Shown one piece after another: positions 1 to 11,217 of a stretch of 64,000 nt of DNA. Both the position numbers and the translations under genes were made by a program. This DNA is from Isochrysis galbana (Eukaryota > Haptophyta > Isochrysidales > Isochrysidaceae), in contig JADDIW010000059.1 of NCBI GenBank assembly GCA_018136815.1, positions 61,007 to 125,006 on the forward strand, in the 5' to 3' direction. Position 1 is the stretch's first letter, and each line of letters opens with the position of its first letter. A model generated the notes under the pieces. The model ran no database searches. It worked only from the letters and a program-made list of their open reading frames with translations, and was not told the DNA's origin.

Positions 1-1130
1 CTCGGCAATATGCTGAGTGCGGTTACTCGCACCGGCTTCTGCCCTGCCGAGGCCGCTGGTGGAAGCGACCAGCGTGAGAGCTCGGTCAAGTCATTCGCAT
101 CGAGGCTTATGACCTCCCCGCCAGAGGTGCCGACGTGGACGCGGTCTTCGCCAGACATGTTAGGGCATTGGGCCACCACAAGTGATGTCATGCGTACAGC
201 TTTGGCATCATTGCCGTCCATTTGGGCGGTAAGTGTGGGCAGAGCCTCTGACTCAAGCTCCCAAGCTATAGCACCACACTCCCCAGGATATACCACGCTG
301 CCGGCTGGATTGCGCCATCGGCGGACCCAACCATCGTACCCGCAGGAGAGAAGCGACCCCTTGTGAAAGGCTAGAGCCGTAACTCTCTCGTCTTGATGGC
401 CAATCCACCACGCGGATGGTGTCTGCTTCAGCTCACTCGCGCTGATCATCTCCCTGGTGCTCCACACACGTATGGCACCATCAATCGATCCACATGCAAG
501 AGCTTCCTCCTCAGAGCCGTGCGTGAGACATAGAATGTCGTGAGAACGCTCACAGATGTCTCCGTCTTCGTAGACGGCAAGCTCAGCCTCGGGGGCAAGA
601 GGGAGAGAGGACACCAATGCCACTTCGGATCGGACAGCTTGTAGAGGCCAGCTTACGATCCGATTGCAGCCGATCGAATGAATGCGGCACGGCTGGCGAG
701 CACCGTGGCGTGCGCTGGCAAACGTAAGCGAGCGCACCCAGCCAGTGTGCAGAAATTCCGAGTGGAGAGGGTGGTCTGATCTGATGCGCCGCTCTGCGCC
801 ATCCGGCGCAGCTAAGAGGTGCCAGAAGCTCAGCCTGCGGCTGAAGCTGCCAGCGACAAGTAGGCACGACCCCTCGTCGTAACTCGCGGCAGCTAGCGAG
901 AAGGTAGCGCCCTGCTCGGCCTGAAGGCTCTCTTGAAGCTGGAGCTTGCCTCCCTCATCGTGTGCCCATAGCCTAACGCAGCCGTCATAGCCGCCTGAGG
1001 CGAGGAGGGGCGCGCCGCCGAGAAGACCAGCCGCCAAACTGAGGACAGCGCCGCGCGAATGCGCCTGCACCGACGTCACGGGCGTCAGGCCCGCCACAGC
1101 CGCGAGGATGGCGGCGGCGGCGAGGGCCAT
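1..1130 (-). CDS. WD40-repeat protein, 3' part off the window
   Basis: Reading down from an ATG at 1130, one frame stays open to the window edge (about 376 codons, no stop, no intron needed). It carries recurring WD-repeat strand motifs: GGYDGCVRLW, SRRLSFWHL, GSIDGAIRVWS and CGYDGWVRRWR, spaced as in beta-propeller blades. The N-terminus (MALAAAAILAAVAGLTPVTS) leads straight into the first blade, so I read it as a short leader rather than a secretion signal. WD40 proteins are usually scaffolds in protein complexes; nothing here identifies the complex. Some blades lack clear WD ends, so the repeats are divergent. It is transcribed divergently from the DUF493 gene, with a purine tract between. 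The start is the first in-frame ATG before the propeller; the C-terminus is missing. Confidence 0.8.
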   Translation of the reverse strand, partial: MALAAAAILAAVAGLTPVTSVQAHSRGAVLSLAAGLLGGAPLLASGGYDGCVRLWAHDEGGKLQLQESLQAEQGATFSLAAASYDEGSCLLVAGSFSRRLSFWHLLAAPDGAERRIRSDHPLHSEFLHTGWVRSLTFASARHGARQPCRIHSIGCNRIVSWPLQAVRSEVALVSSLPLAPEAELAVYEDGDICERSHDILCLTHGSEEEALACGSIDGAIRVWSTREMISASELKQTPSAWWIGHQDERVTALAFHKGSLLSCGYDGWVRRWRNPAGSVVYPGECGAIAWELESEALPTLTAQMDGNDAKAVRMTSLVVAQCPNMSGEDRVHVGTSGGEVISLDANDLTELSRWSLPPAASAGQKPVRVTALSILP

Positions 1131-1353
1131 CCCCGTCGAGCTCGACGCCACCTGATGGGGAAAGGGAGGAATAGGAACACGGGGAAGAAGAGGAGTCCAG
1201 GATTGGCACTATTCGGTCTTCTTATCTATTTCTGGTTTCAAGGTTGCAGCAGGGCCTCCGTTCCAACGTTCGTACTCCTACGTATCCATAAATATATATG
1301 ATCTCCTAAGAAGCTAAGAATCTGACCATGACAGTTTCGATGCAATACCGGGG

Positions 1354-1655
1354 GTGGGGGAATGGAAGCTGGGGGAGAGGCGGAGAGAGAGATCTGTGGG
1401 GGGTGGGGGGACGCGGGGGGAAGCAAAAGACGGAATCAGAAGAGAGGACTCCCAGAGAAACACGAGAAGAGGGAGGGAGAGAGGGAGAGAGGGAGAGAGA
1501 GAGAGAAGAGAGAAGGGGGGGGGGGGGGGGGGGGGGGTCGGGGGAGGAGGGAGGGAGGGAGGGAGGGAGGGAGAGAGGGGGGAGAGAGAGAGAGAGAGAA
1601 GAGAGAGGAGAGAAGAAGGGAGAGAAGGAGAGAGACAGAGACAGAGACAGAGAGT

Positions 1656-1694
<39 letters not shown>
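1354..1694. repeat. GA/GGGA microsatellite with a G run
   Basis: Almost pure purine on the plus strand: GAGA and GGGA units, a G run near 1517-1537, then (GA)n that ends 3 bp before the ATG at 1698. It lies in the divergent intergenic region between the WD40 and DUF493 genes and must contain the 5' UTR and promoter of the latter. The remaining 1131-1353 shows no gene. Confidence 0.9.
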
Positions 1695-1697
<3 letters not shown>

Positions 1698-1698
<1 letters not shown>

Positions 1699-2417
1699 TG
1701 GGCGGCGCTCGCCTCTCCTCGCTGCTGTTGGTGGCAGCGTCCGCTGGGATTGCGCGGTGCTGGTGCGGTGTGGGCATCCAGGCAGCTCGTCGGCGCGCCC
1801 CTCCATGCATTGCCGCTTCCGACGACGTCCTGCGCGGGCTCGTGGAGCAGGCAGATGCTGCTGCAGATAGGATTCTTGAGGAGGAGGTTGAGGCGCAGCA
1901 GCAGCAGAGGCCAGCTGCGGCTGGGGGCGAGGGCGGGGACGAGGGCAAGGGCGGGGGCGAGGGCGGGGGGGAGGTTTTGTGCAACGGCGCCACCGTAGTT
2001 AGTGAGCTCACCGCCGCTGAGGGTGCTGAGCCACTCACGGCGCGCTTCAAGATGAAGATGAAGGCGCTGCAGGGCAAGTACTCGCTTACAGACGAGAAGG
2101 GCGATACTGAGCGCAACGAGGGAGCGATCACCGAGGGACTCATCGGGTTCCCATGCAACATGCCCATGAAGGTGGTCGTCAACGCGCCTACTTCTGACGA
2201 GCTCCGATCGGTCGACAGCAACTTGCAGGGTTTGGTGGACTCTATCTGTGAGACATGTGAAGCTGAGGGCATGCCCGCAAATGACCTCGCCATCACACCG
2301 CGACTAGGCGGGAAAGTAGTCTCTCTCGCCTTTGTTATTCGTGCCGAGTCGGCTGCCGGCCTGTCTCAATTGCGAGAGAAGCTCCGCGCCGACTCGCGAG
2401 TGCGTATGGTCTTTTGA
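1698..2417 (+). CDS. DUF493/YbeD-family protein with bipartite plastid-type leader
   Basis: This is a single-exon gene of 239 residues. The last 90 or so residues match the DUF493 (YbeD) family: GFPCNMPMKVVV at the start of the ferredoxin-like fold, a central helix (SVDSNLQGLVDSIC), and a closing strand-helix ending SRVRMVF at the C-terminus. The biochemical role of DUF493 is not established; plant and algal members are usually organellar. The N-terminus has a hydrophobic stretch (residues 5-18) followed by an Arg/Ala-rich region and an acidic, Gln- and Gly-rich linker. That looks like a signal peptide plus transit peptide, as used for plastids bounded by extra membranes (inference). The same frame is open upstream through the GA tract, but ATG 1698 gives the signal-like start and is chosen. 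Confidence 0.8.
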
Positions 2418-3121
2418 GGCGAGACCCGGTCCACCCCATTCCGCAAGCTGTGAGGGCATCCCAAATGTGATCCAGGCCCAGTTACAATTGGCACGACAAC
2501 ACAATGTGATGACTTCATCCGTCCTGACCGTGCCGATGTCTTTCATGCCCTCGTTCAACCTGATTCAATCGTAGTCTTTCTGCTCACGTTCGATCACAAG
2601 GAGGCGCTGTATCTGCTTGAGCCTGAGCGAGCATGGCGCTTATTCTACTTGAGGTCGGTCCATGATGAGCGCTTCCTATTTCCTTTGAACCGAAGTCCGA
2701 TCAGAGTTTTAGTCCCTTGAGGTGCTCCAATTTGAACCTTTGTTGGCGTAGCTTTCTCCTCCCCCAGTTTCAGCTGCCGGCACATTTCTTTCCGGGTTGC
2801 TGCATCCAATCCGTGTGCATTGGATGACACCACTGCTCTAGATAGGGGAGGCAACGCCGCACAGGTTAACTTGCTGCCTTTTGCAAGGGACATACACACC
2901 TGTTTGGCATCTGTCTGCATGTCTACCTCATGCACGCATACCGAAGCACAGGTTTTACGATGGGAGGATAATGATTTGCGCAGCAACGAGTGGCCCGCTG
3001 CTGCTCAAGGTTGTCAAATGTACAATTAACAAGGAGTCACTGCGAGAGTCTGCGAGCTTGGATGAATGAGGCTTGCCCGGGCGCGTGCACCGGCGTAATG
3101 CTACTGAAAAATAAAATAATT
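2418..3121. other. Intergenic, no gene recognised
   Basis: It holds the 3' flank of the DUF493 gene. Only short overlapping frames without recognisable motifs are present, including a minus frame at 2645-2986. No repeat shared with the rest of the window was seen. Confidence 0.5.
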
Positions 3122-3580
3122 AATGTTATGTCCTAGTCCTAGCCAACCCCACTAGCTACTTGGTAATTGGACACAACTTTTCAGTACCGGAATCGGAATC
3201 CAGCCATGCCTGACGAGCCAGGTGTCCGAGTGATACCGGGAGGGGGGGACTGCCACCTCCCTTCGATATTTGTCCCCCCCCCCCCCCCAGTGCACGCACC
3301 TTCCCCGCGCACCCTAGCGCGTCCTCTCCTCGAGTCCACGCTGGGGGAAAACGCCTTTCGGGTATAAACAACGACGCAGCAGCGGGGGGGGGGGGCACTC
3401 GTGAAATAGGAGCCCAAAGCGCCGATCCCTCTCGCCGAAGCAAGTGTGGCCGCGGTGGCGAGCCGCGGCCCTGTCCCCCTGGCTGTGGCGCCCCCGTTTT
3501 CTCTTACCCAAACAGGGCGAGAAGACACGTTAACGCCGGAGCGGGGAGTGTCCCCTCCCTCTTCCCTCTTCCTCCTGTCA
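3122..3580 (-). repeat. 3' part of AACTAAG-headed element, type A (truncated)
   Basis: Matches the left part of the complete copies at 12887-13757 and 36296-37171: AATGTTAT.TCCTAGCC at the left edge, then the CCAACCCCACTAGCT block, a GCCATGCCTGACGAGCCAG block and a G-run/C-run hairpin. The match stops near 3580, so the end carrying the AACTAAG palindrome is absent, as expected of a 5'-truncated retroposon. No target duplication was found. Confidence 0.7.
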
Positions 3581-4619
3581 GAGCAAGGCTGATCTCACTC
3601 TTGGAGATTGCCTGCGAGGGCGCGCCGGCAGCTAGCGCGGAATGCGGTTCTTGGTGGGAGCTCATGAAGCTTTCCTCGGGGGTGACCACGGGCATGGTGA
3701 TCGACGCACGACGTACGACGCACGGAGGGCGCGGAAGTGTGGAAGGAGGCTTGTGGGAGGTGGTGGCAGGCGACTGGGGGTGGCTCAGGCGCGTGCTTGA
3801 CTTGTATTGACTCGTGGACTCGGGGTATAGACTCGGGAACTCGGGGGGACTCGCTTGGGAACACGACGAAGTTGCTACAAAAAGCTCGAGGACACCGAGC
3901 CACACAAACTAACCCAAACGGGGCGAAAACTAACCACACCTGGACGGACGGCCAGGCGTCGGCACCAGGGCAACTCAGCAACGCGCAGACATGCGATAGA
4001 GGGGAGGCCGACACAACGAGGGCAGATCTCGTTGGGGAGATATGACCGATAGACGAGAGAAGACAACAGACGGTCATGGAACTTTTGATGACATCGAGAG
4101 AAGGTAAGAGAAGAGGGCCGGAGGCGACGGACGGCACGCCGAGGGAAAGAACCTGCCGCGGGGGGAGGGGGCGAGGGACCGAGGGCACGGCGGGGCAGCG
4201 TGGGAGGGCGCGAGGCCAATCTCGGAGCGAGATCGCGTCAATTCCCTCGCGGAGCGCGGAGAGACCCCCCACGAGATATCTTGGGACCGGAGAATGTTTT
4301 GGACGAATCTTCCTGTCGTCGGCCGAGGAGATGCGGACGGAGAGAGAGAGAGAGAGAGTCTCGCAGAGCGACTGCAGAACGAGAAGTCGAAGTCAGGCCG
4401 GTTTATTACCTTAAACGAGCCAACAATTATAGTAACAGCAAAAAAAATTCGAATCGCAAATTTCGAGACCAAAATCTGCAAACCTGGACTTGAGACCATG
4501 GGGAATCCGAATCTGTGTGCCTTGTGCGTTAGTGGCAACACGGGGAACTGTTCAATTGTAATTATGAGCGCGTACCTTACGCGAATATTCATGCCTACAG
4601 TCTTCAGATGGGCAGGAAT
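3581..4619. other. Unassigned intergenic DNA
   Basis: No gene recognised on either strand. There is a short GA run near 4340-4360 and an AT-richer patch near 4400-4480. The long minus frames here have no domain signature and are probably chance frames in GC-rich DNA. Confidence 0.4.
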
Positions 4620-5365
4620 ACAACATTCAACAATCTGACCCGGACCCTTCGTGGGCGCGGGCCGCGAGCCGCACTCCCAGGCCCGCATGGGCCTGCCTGC
4701 TCTCGTACTGACTCCCCCCGCCTCCCTTGTCGCCAGGCAGACAGGGGCCTCAGGGCGGCACCCAGCCAGGGCCAGCGAGGCGAGCGAGGGCGAGAGGCAG
4801 GGGGGGCCAGGGCCTAAGCCCCAGCCTCCACTGCCCCCTGAGCTGCCCTTGCTGGCCCTCTGGGCGCCCCTGAATAAGGACCTCTGAGAGCAGACCGTGA
4901 CGCGCCGCATGGCGACGCGCCGCAGGGACAAAGGTGGGGCAGAGAGTGGGGCGAGGGAGAGGGGGGGATTTGCACCCCCCCCCGATGGAGTGTGGTGAGA
5001 AACAAGCCCCGTTTGCGTTAGCAAACGGGCGAAGGGGGGCGACTGGCGACAGGAGGGAGATGGGAAGGGAGCGGCTCAAAACGTCTCGGATACCCTTGTG
5101 GCAGGTATACTCGGGGCACATTATGTGGTTGCACATCTATGAAGTGTCAAGAAAGCTTTCTCGTCCAGGTGACAAACAGACCGCATCAACGGGAGGTGCT
5201 AGTGCTAGTAGGGATGGGGACAAATGAACGCTTCTGGCTTCTGGCTTTTGGCGGCTCTCGGTCGGTATCACTCGGACACCTGGCTCGTCAGGCATGGCGG
5301 GATTCCGGGACTGAAAAGTTGTGTCCAATCAGCTAGTGGGGTTGGCTAGGACACAACATTAATTA
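4620..5365 (+). repeat. Composite element: type C body with type A 3' end
   Basis: The segment 4640-5110 matches the type C body at 44570-45060 and, inverted, at 14530-14990 (GCATGGCGACGCGCCGCAGG, a G-run/C-run hairpin, and the 9-bp stem CCCGTTTGC with loop TAAC). It is followed at 5245-5365 by the type A 3' end in the same orientation (GGTATCACTCGGACACC ... GGGGTTGGCTAGGACACAACATTAATTA). This suggests that element bodies and 3' ends are exchangeable. Boundaries are approximate. Confidence 0.6.
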
Positions 5366-5795
5366 TTTCAATGATATCCGCAATAAGTCGTGAGTAACAC
5401 TTTATATTTATTCTGTGTGCGGAGAGGCAGAACCTCTACCTCTACACCTCGCCCGCCCCCCACCAGCCACCAGGGGCAGGGGTAACGCCGCACGCTGCGA
5501 AGGCCATGCGTGAGTGACCGTGACTAGCGCTACTAAGTCTAGCGGTGGCTCAATGATAATGGGGGCCCATCGCCACCACCCGCACCCACGCTAGACTCTC
5601 GCCTCGCGCAAGTTGTGTGCCACGCACATTTGGGCGCTTGCGTAGAACTAACAACTACGTCTTCTTTTGCACATCCTCTCTCGCTTGCACATTATACAGT
5701 GCTCTTCACGCACTCACAATTTCGCTCACATCTCGGCTTGGCCTCCAGCCCTTATGCTTTCCCAACCTGCAACGCGCTCCTCGCACCCCAGCAAC
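5366..5795. other. 3' flank of CCT8, no gene
   Basis: Short intergenic interval with an AT-rich patch at 5370-5415. No coding or repeat signal was identified. Confidence 0.5.
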
Positions 5796-8151
5796 CTACA
5801 TTGCAGGCTGATCCGCCTTCTTGGCGCCACCCGCAGGCTTGGCCATGATAATCTGGTCAACGCGAAGCACTGTGACTGCTGCGTCGGTCGCCTGACGAAT
5901 CGCCTCTTTCTTTGTCCAAAGCAGATCGAGCACACCCGTATCGGCGTCAACCTGGGACGGAAAGCAGGAGCAACGCGGATAGTCGGGCTTGTGCTGCCCA
6001 ATGACGCAGTGACCAACACGGGCCAATCGGCTCGGCCAATCGGACTTTCTAGAAACCAACCACGGGCATGAGCATCGACGCGTGAGGCAGTGGCCAGCAC
6101 GCACCCTAGCGTCAACAACGTTGATTCCCGCATTGTTCTTGCCCGCCTTGTGCGCCGCGTACAGCGCAGCGACAATGTTGGCGGCGTCGAGGCCGGCATT
6201 CTCGGCAAGGGTGCGTGGCACAACCTCAAGTGCGAGACCGTATTTGTTGATGGCATACTGGTCGAGCCCTGGCTGCGCCTCGGCATACTAATCGGGCCGG
6301 GCGAGAGGGAGGGGAGTGAATGCACAAAGGAGGCGCATGGCGTTCGCCGGGGATCATGAGTAGCCAGAGAGGCAGGGCCGCGGCCAATGACAAGGGTAAC
6401 GTAGACGACTGCCAAGGCAACGCTCTAGGCCAGAGGATGCTGCTGACGGCCAGATGCCAGAACAGCCCACACGCAGGCCCGCACGCACCTGCTGCAGGGC
6501 ATCGGCTAGCCTGAGCTCTGCCCCGCCTGCACCCGGTAGGAAGCGTGCATCGCGAGTCATCGCTTTGATCACGTTCACGCCGTCGTCGATGGCGCGCTCA
6601 ACGTCGTCCATGATGTTGGGCGAGGAGCCGCGTACGACAATGGTGGCCACTTGGGAGCCTTCCTCGCCCTCTTGCTCGATGATGGTGCACATCGTGGAAC
6701 CAATCTCGCGAACGTGCACATGCGAGCATGAGCCAATGTCCTCGGGCGTGGGTGGCTCCATCCGCACCAGCGTGCTTGCGCCAGTTGTCCGGCAGATTCG
6801 GCGAAGCTCGAACTTGGATGGGCACTTCATCACCATGATCTTGTGTTTCTCGCAGAAGTGGAGCGCTAGCTCACCAACCGCCTGGCCGCAGACAATCATG
6901 TTGACGCCCGTGGCCGCAATTGCCTTGATGATCTTTTCGAGTGCAGCCTCCTCGGAGTCATTGTAGTTCTTTAGGTCAGCCGCAGACTTGAGCAAGACAG
7001 TCCCCTTAGTTTCAGTAGTTGCGGAGTCGAGCGGGATGCCGTACACTGCAACCTTGGCATTGACCACCTCCTTGATTGTGCCGAGCGCCCCCCGTGGCAT
7101 GCACATGCCACGCACAACGGTTGTTGCCTGGACCGACGAACCCAAAATTTTGGCGACGCGGATATTGTCCTGGTTGAACTTGGTGATGTCCTTGGGCATC
7201 GCCAGCACGCACGCCTCGGCAATCCGCTCCGCAAAGAGCGCTTCGTTGCCCCACTGCTTGGATGCGATGACCGAGTTGATGGCGGACGCGAGTTTCTTCA
7301 CGTCGTGAAACGTATCGGGGGACGCGGTGAATGAGACCATTGAATCAATGAGCTCGAGGGCCTTCGCCTCTGCTGCCTTGTACCCGCCAATGATCTCGGA
7401 GACGTGCAGGCCTGATCTTAGGAGCTCCTCCGCCATGTTGAGAAGCTCGCCACCGAGGACCACCACCAAGTTGGTGCCATCGCCCACCTCGACCTCTTGC
7501 ATATTGGACGCCATGACCAGCAGCTTGGCCGCGGGGTGCTGCACCTCTAGCTCGCCCACGATGGTCGCCGCGTCGTTGGTCACGAAGAGCTTCTCGAGGT
7601 GGTTTATCACCTACCAGTGAGAGAAGCAGACGGAGCTCAGTAGGGCAGGCTGGCCGTGGGGCGTCGCGGTTCGCTGCGCACCATCTTGTTCATCCCGTTC
7701 GGTCCTAGCGAGGTGCGCACACACGAGGAAAGCTGCTTGGCCGCCTCGATGTTTTTGAAGGTAGCTTCTTCAAGGCCCGATAGATGCTTTGACCCTTCCT
7801 TGAGCATCCCCTGCGTGCCAAAGGCTCCACCCTGCGAGAGACGGACGAAGAAGGGGGAAGGCGTGGGAGGGAAGGGGGATGGAGCGCTCAAAAGGTTGGT
7901 GCCTCGTCCACACTCGGAGCGCGCGAGAGAGAAAGACGGGAGAGCGGGAGAGGGAGGGAGAGGAGAGAAAGAGAGAGCTCAGTCGGCAGCCGCTGTGCGG
8001 AGCTATCGCGGCAAGCTACGGTGTCCCCCTCGTTCCCCTCAGTGCCTTCTTATCTCGATGGTCCAAGACGCCAAGGGTGCCCGGCCACCCGCCACACGCA
8101 AGTGGGGAGGGGAGGGGGGGGGGAAGAACTGACCGTGAGAGAGCGCGCCAT
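5796..8151 (-). CDS. CCT8: T-complex protein 1 subunit theta (CCT8), five exons
   Basis: This is the theta subunit of the eukaryotic cytosolic chaperonin CCT/TRiC, an ATP-driven folding ring for actin, tubulin and other clients. My model on the minus strand is 8151-8134, 7831-7682, 7610-6489, 6287-6105 and 5951-5796. All introns are phase 0 with GT-AG ends, giving 542 residues against about 548 for the family. Diagnostic segments are GMLKEGSKHLSGLEEA, GPNGMNKMVINHLEKLF (across the first well-defined junction), VGDGTNLVVVLGGELL (ATP site), PGAGGAELRLA, GLDQYAINKYG, PRTLAENAGLDA, and the C-terminus LRVDQIIMAKPAGG. Exon 1 is an 18-nt micro-exon (MARSLT) chosen because its GTCAGT donor and the CAG acceptor at 7832-7834 keep phase and give the expected N-terminal length; this is the least certain part. 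Purine-rich sense DNA lies just upstream. Confidence 0.93.
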
Positions 8152-8429
8152 CGTTCTCTCCCCCTTCGCTTCTCTCTCTCTCAGCTGCCGCCTCCCCGTC
8201 TCCTCCACCTGTCGCTCTCTCTTCTCTCTCCCACCCTCCAATTCCCTCTGTTTCCGCCCCCACCGTGTGTGAGGACGATGAGAATCTGTGCTCGACCGGC
8301 CCGCGGCGAGTCCCCTTTGCACCTCGGGAAATTCGCCCCGGGATGCTTGAAGAAACGGCTGATGTGGCTCTGAGCACGCCGAGCGGCCGGCGCGGCGCGG
8401 GGGGCGCGCCGAGACTGGGCCGCGCGTTC

Positions 8430-8685
8430 CCTCTGCGGCGGCGGGGGAGAGGGGGGGGGGGGGGAGAAGGGGGAGGGGGGGGGGCAGGCCGTTGGAGGAG
8501 AGAGAGAGATAAGGCGAAAAGGAAAGGGGGGGGGGAGAGGGGGGGGGGGGAAGGGGAGAGGGAGGGGGGAAGGGGGGGGGGAGGGGAGGGGGAAGGGGAG
8601 AGGGGAGGGGGGGAGAAGGGGGAGGGGAGGGAGGGGGGAGGGGAGGGGGGGGAGAGAGGGGGAGGAGGGTCCCTCGTTCCCTCAC
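8430..8685. repeat. G-rich low-complexity tract
   Basis: Nearly continuous GGGGGA/GGGAGG on the plus strand, about 280 bp upstream of the CCT8 start. It has many runs of four or more G and could form G-quadruplexes. Long frames crossing it are compositional. Confidence 0.9.
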
Positions 8686-9317
8686 CTCAGCAGGGGATAC
8701 ATTTGATACTTTACAACACTAAAATCGTCCTCGGCTGCTCGACGTCGGAAGAGGCCTCGACTCTCCAGCTCTCCAGAGTCTAGATCAAGGCATCACTAGA
8801 ATACTTCTCCGTATTTGAATACTGAGTACAATACAACGCTTTTGAGGTGCATTCTTACTGCTTACTGTGAGTACTCCGCGCTTTGAGTATTCGTACTCAT
8901 GAGTACAACAGGAAAAGGCCGTATTCAGTATTGCAATAGTATTCGAGTACTTTGGCGTATCTAGCCACTGATTGGCGTGCCTGCTGTCCGGACGGCGCGA
9001 CGCGCGACGAGCGTCCGTAAGCCGCGCCACCAGCCTCTACTACACTAGCTTATTACACTAGTTACGGTCTCAAACAAAGCAAGGGTAATAGTACTCCACA
9101 CATAGCACATAGGTACACAGCACACAGCAGGTACATGTACATGTGACATATGTGCACACCGAAGCCGACCGCCGACCACGACCACCAATGACCTGATCGC
9201 AAGACACAAAACACAAATACGTGCATACGTGCACACATACAAGCCTTTTAGGACACAGAAAGAATGCACGACAAAATTAGGATTAGGATTCATTGCCGTT
9301 GTACACTTGTGGAAATC
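8686..9317. other. Intergenic, AT-richer, no gene
   Basis: Contains repeated GAGTAC/GTATTC-like words at 8810-8960, such as TGAGTACT, CATGAGTAC and TTCGAGTAC, without a clear period. No coding signature. Confidence 0.4.
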
Positions 9318-9770
9318 AAAGCCGCAGCTTGGATTGTAACGAGATGTAACGAGATGGCCTGATGGCCCGACGAGATGAGAACGAGATGGCCTGATGGCCC
9401 GACGAGATGAACGAGATGGCCCGAGGGCCCGACGAGATGAACGAGATGGCCCGAGGGCCCGACGAGATGAACGAGATGGCCCGAGGGCCCGACGAGATGA
9501 ACGAGATGGCCCGAGGGCCCGACGAGATTAACGAGATGGCCCAAGGGCCCGACGAGATTAATAACGAGATTTTAGATTTTCGGGTAACGGAACTGGACGA
9601 GGAGTTTCCCCACTAAGCTTGGTCGTAATGCGATTAAACCGTTTGCGAGACAAGCGGGAAACCGGGGCGGAAGGCGGAAGGAACTGGCAAGGAAGCTGGC
9701 AGGAAGGCAGAGGAAATGTCTTGGCAAGGCGACGGAGGCAGGATTCTATCAGTAGGAAGGCAGGATTCTA
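9318..9770 (-). repeat. Partial retroposon with terminal 30-bp minisatellite
   Basis: Inverted relative of the copies at 11206-12715. 9336-9575 is a tandem array of about 30-bp units built from ACGAGATGGCCCGAGGG plus CCCGACGAGATGA; 9576-9770 is the reverse complement of 11640-11800 with small differences. The tRNA-like head is absent here. Confidence 0.8.
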
Positions 9771-9775
9771 GGCCG

Positions 9776-10186
9776 CTACCACTGCCTCGGGTGATCGGAC
9801 ATCTTTTCCCAATCTTTCTCGAGACGGGCTTGGGCTTCTGTCTTGGGTCTTCGAACTAATGAGGCTAGCTCTTCGGCGCGGATGCCGTTGGCTTCTACGA
9901 ACTCGATCGGCGCTCGGACGGCAGCGGCGAGGTCGGATTCCTCGTCGGCGCCTCGTCCGGCTAGGGCTTGCGCTCTTATTTCGTCAGCGGTTTCGAGCGT
10001 GACGTTGGACCATTTCTGGTCCCCGTTCACTCCGAACGATTGCCATTGTTGGCGCCGCTTCCGGAGAGTCGTCGGCGTCGTCGGACGCGGCGAGCTCGCG
10101 CGTGCCGGAGGCGGGGCGGTCCATGGAGAGAATGGGTCGTGGAGAGTAGACTCGGAGGCGTAGATAGAGTTTGTTACGGATGCCTA
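9776..10186 (-). CDS. Unrecognised coding fragment, probably a terminal exon
   Basis: Minus frame open from about 10186 to a stop at 9776. It has a Pro/Thr/Arg-rich beginning, then an acidic helical stretch (ETADEIRAQALAGRG, VEANGIRAEELASLVRR, TEAQARLEKDWEKMSD). A TAG acceptor-like site lies at its upstream edge, exactly where the 10187-10400 repeat begins. An insertion may therefore have cut the gene. No family is recognised and no start codon is secure. Confidence 0.3.
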
Positions 10187-10400
10187 TCACAAGGAGGCCG
10201 CAACGCGGCCCCTGTGGCTTGAGGATGAGAGCGCGGCGCGGCGCGCCGCGCATCCTGTTACTTCATCACAAGTTAAAAGATACCAAAGGGGGCCACTGAC
10301 CACACAGGGCACACTAATAGTATTAGTATCACGCGCAGATCAAACGCACACACGGGGGGATTGCGTAGGAGACTCACACAAGAGGGTGCAACTCGAGGTT
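10187..10400. repeat. Dispersed repeat, copy 1
   Basis: Nearly identical to 13866-14060. It begins ATCACAAGGAGGCCGCAACG, contains a GCGCGGCGCGGCGCGCCGCGC palindromic stretch, and ends GGGATTGCGTAGGAGACTCACACAAG. The first copy has one extra AGTATT. Flanks differ completely, so the unit itself is mobile or was copied. No coding content. Confidence 0.85.
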
Positions 10401-10672
10401 CCCTTTTTTTATCACGCCCCTCCCGACTTTTAGGTATATAATTTCTACTGACCCCTGAATTCGCCCCTAAGTCGGGAGTCGACCGCGCGCAAACAAACAT
10501 AAACACGGGGACCCATCGTGGAAGACACGATCGCCCCGCCCTTGTTGAAGAATGCAACCATGCCCGCTGCCCGAGTTGAAGAATGCAACCATGTGGGCGT
10601 CCGACTGCTGACGTCCGCCCTTGCACGCGCATGGGCAGCACGCCGGGTGGATGGCGACGTCTTTAGAAGACT
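10401..10672. other. Unassigned DNA
   Basis: No gene or repeat recognised apart from a direct repeat of GTTGAAGAATGCAACCATG at about 10544 and 10574. Confidence 0.4.
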
Positions 10673-11217
10673 TCACACCGTTTCCACGCCGTTTGATTGA
10701 AAGGAAGAAGCAAGCGATTCCCCAGGAGTCTGCAGGATGCACTTCGCCCCAGTGACCGCCACTCCACCTGCAAGCGTGTGAATGAGCTGCAGCATGCGTG
10801 TGATCATGGATTGCGAGATCGCGGCGTCGTCATAGCTCGCCAAGGAGGTGCGGTTGAGAATATGGATGTCAACTGTATGGAGACAAACGCGCGCGCGACG
10901 AGCGCGCAAGTTTGGAGAGCGCCCGCCAGGCGGTCGTGCGATCGTACGCGCAAGAGGTGCAGGCCGCGGAAATGAGGCTCAAGTCGTCCAAGGAGACCGC
11001 AGCTGCGTCGGTAGAGGCCAGGGACGCCACCTGTTCTTCCAGTTTTTCAGTGGCAAATCCTAGCATTTGTTTTGCCGAATTCAGTTGCAGAAATACGTAG
11101 AGTTTATCGTCTTCTGTGTTCGCAATTGTGTACATATCAGCCGACAATGAGCTTAAATGACTCGCAATTCTAATTGCCAGTATCCACTCTTTGGCGCCAA
11201 TTGCCTGTCGCATTCGC
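10673..11217 (-). CDS. Unrecognised coding fragment, split by a retroposon
   Basis: A minus frame from 11217 to about 10869 has credible protein character: IGAKEWILAIRIASHLSSL, NTEDDKLYVFLQLNSAK, then alternating helical Ala/Ser-rich residues. A second frame continues at 10673-10860 (VDIHILNRTSL ... SMITRMLQLIHTLAGG) after a possible acceptor (CCATACAG). The donor between them is unresolved. Its upstream end is exactly where the 11206-11935 retroposon begins, so the gene is broken or truncated there. Function unknown. Confidence 0.3.

Noticed and set aside
3156-5336. Short frames sharing the peptide PAMPDEPGVRVIP in several places
   Set aside because: The repeated peptide is the translation of a dispersed non-coding repeat that occurs in both orientations.
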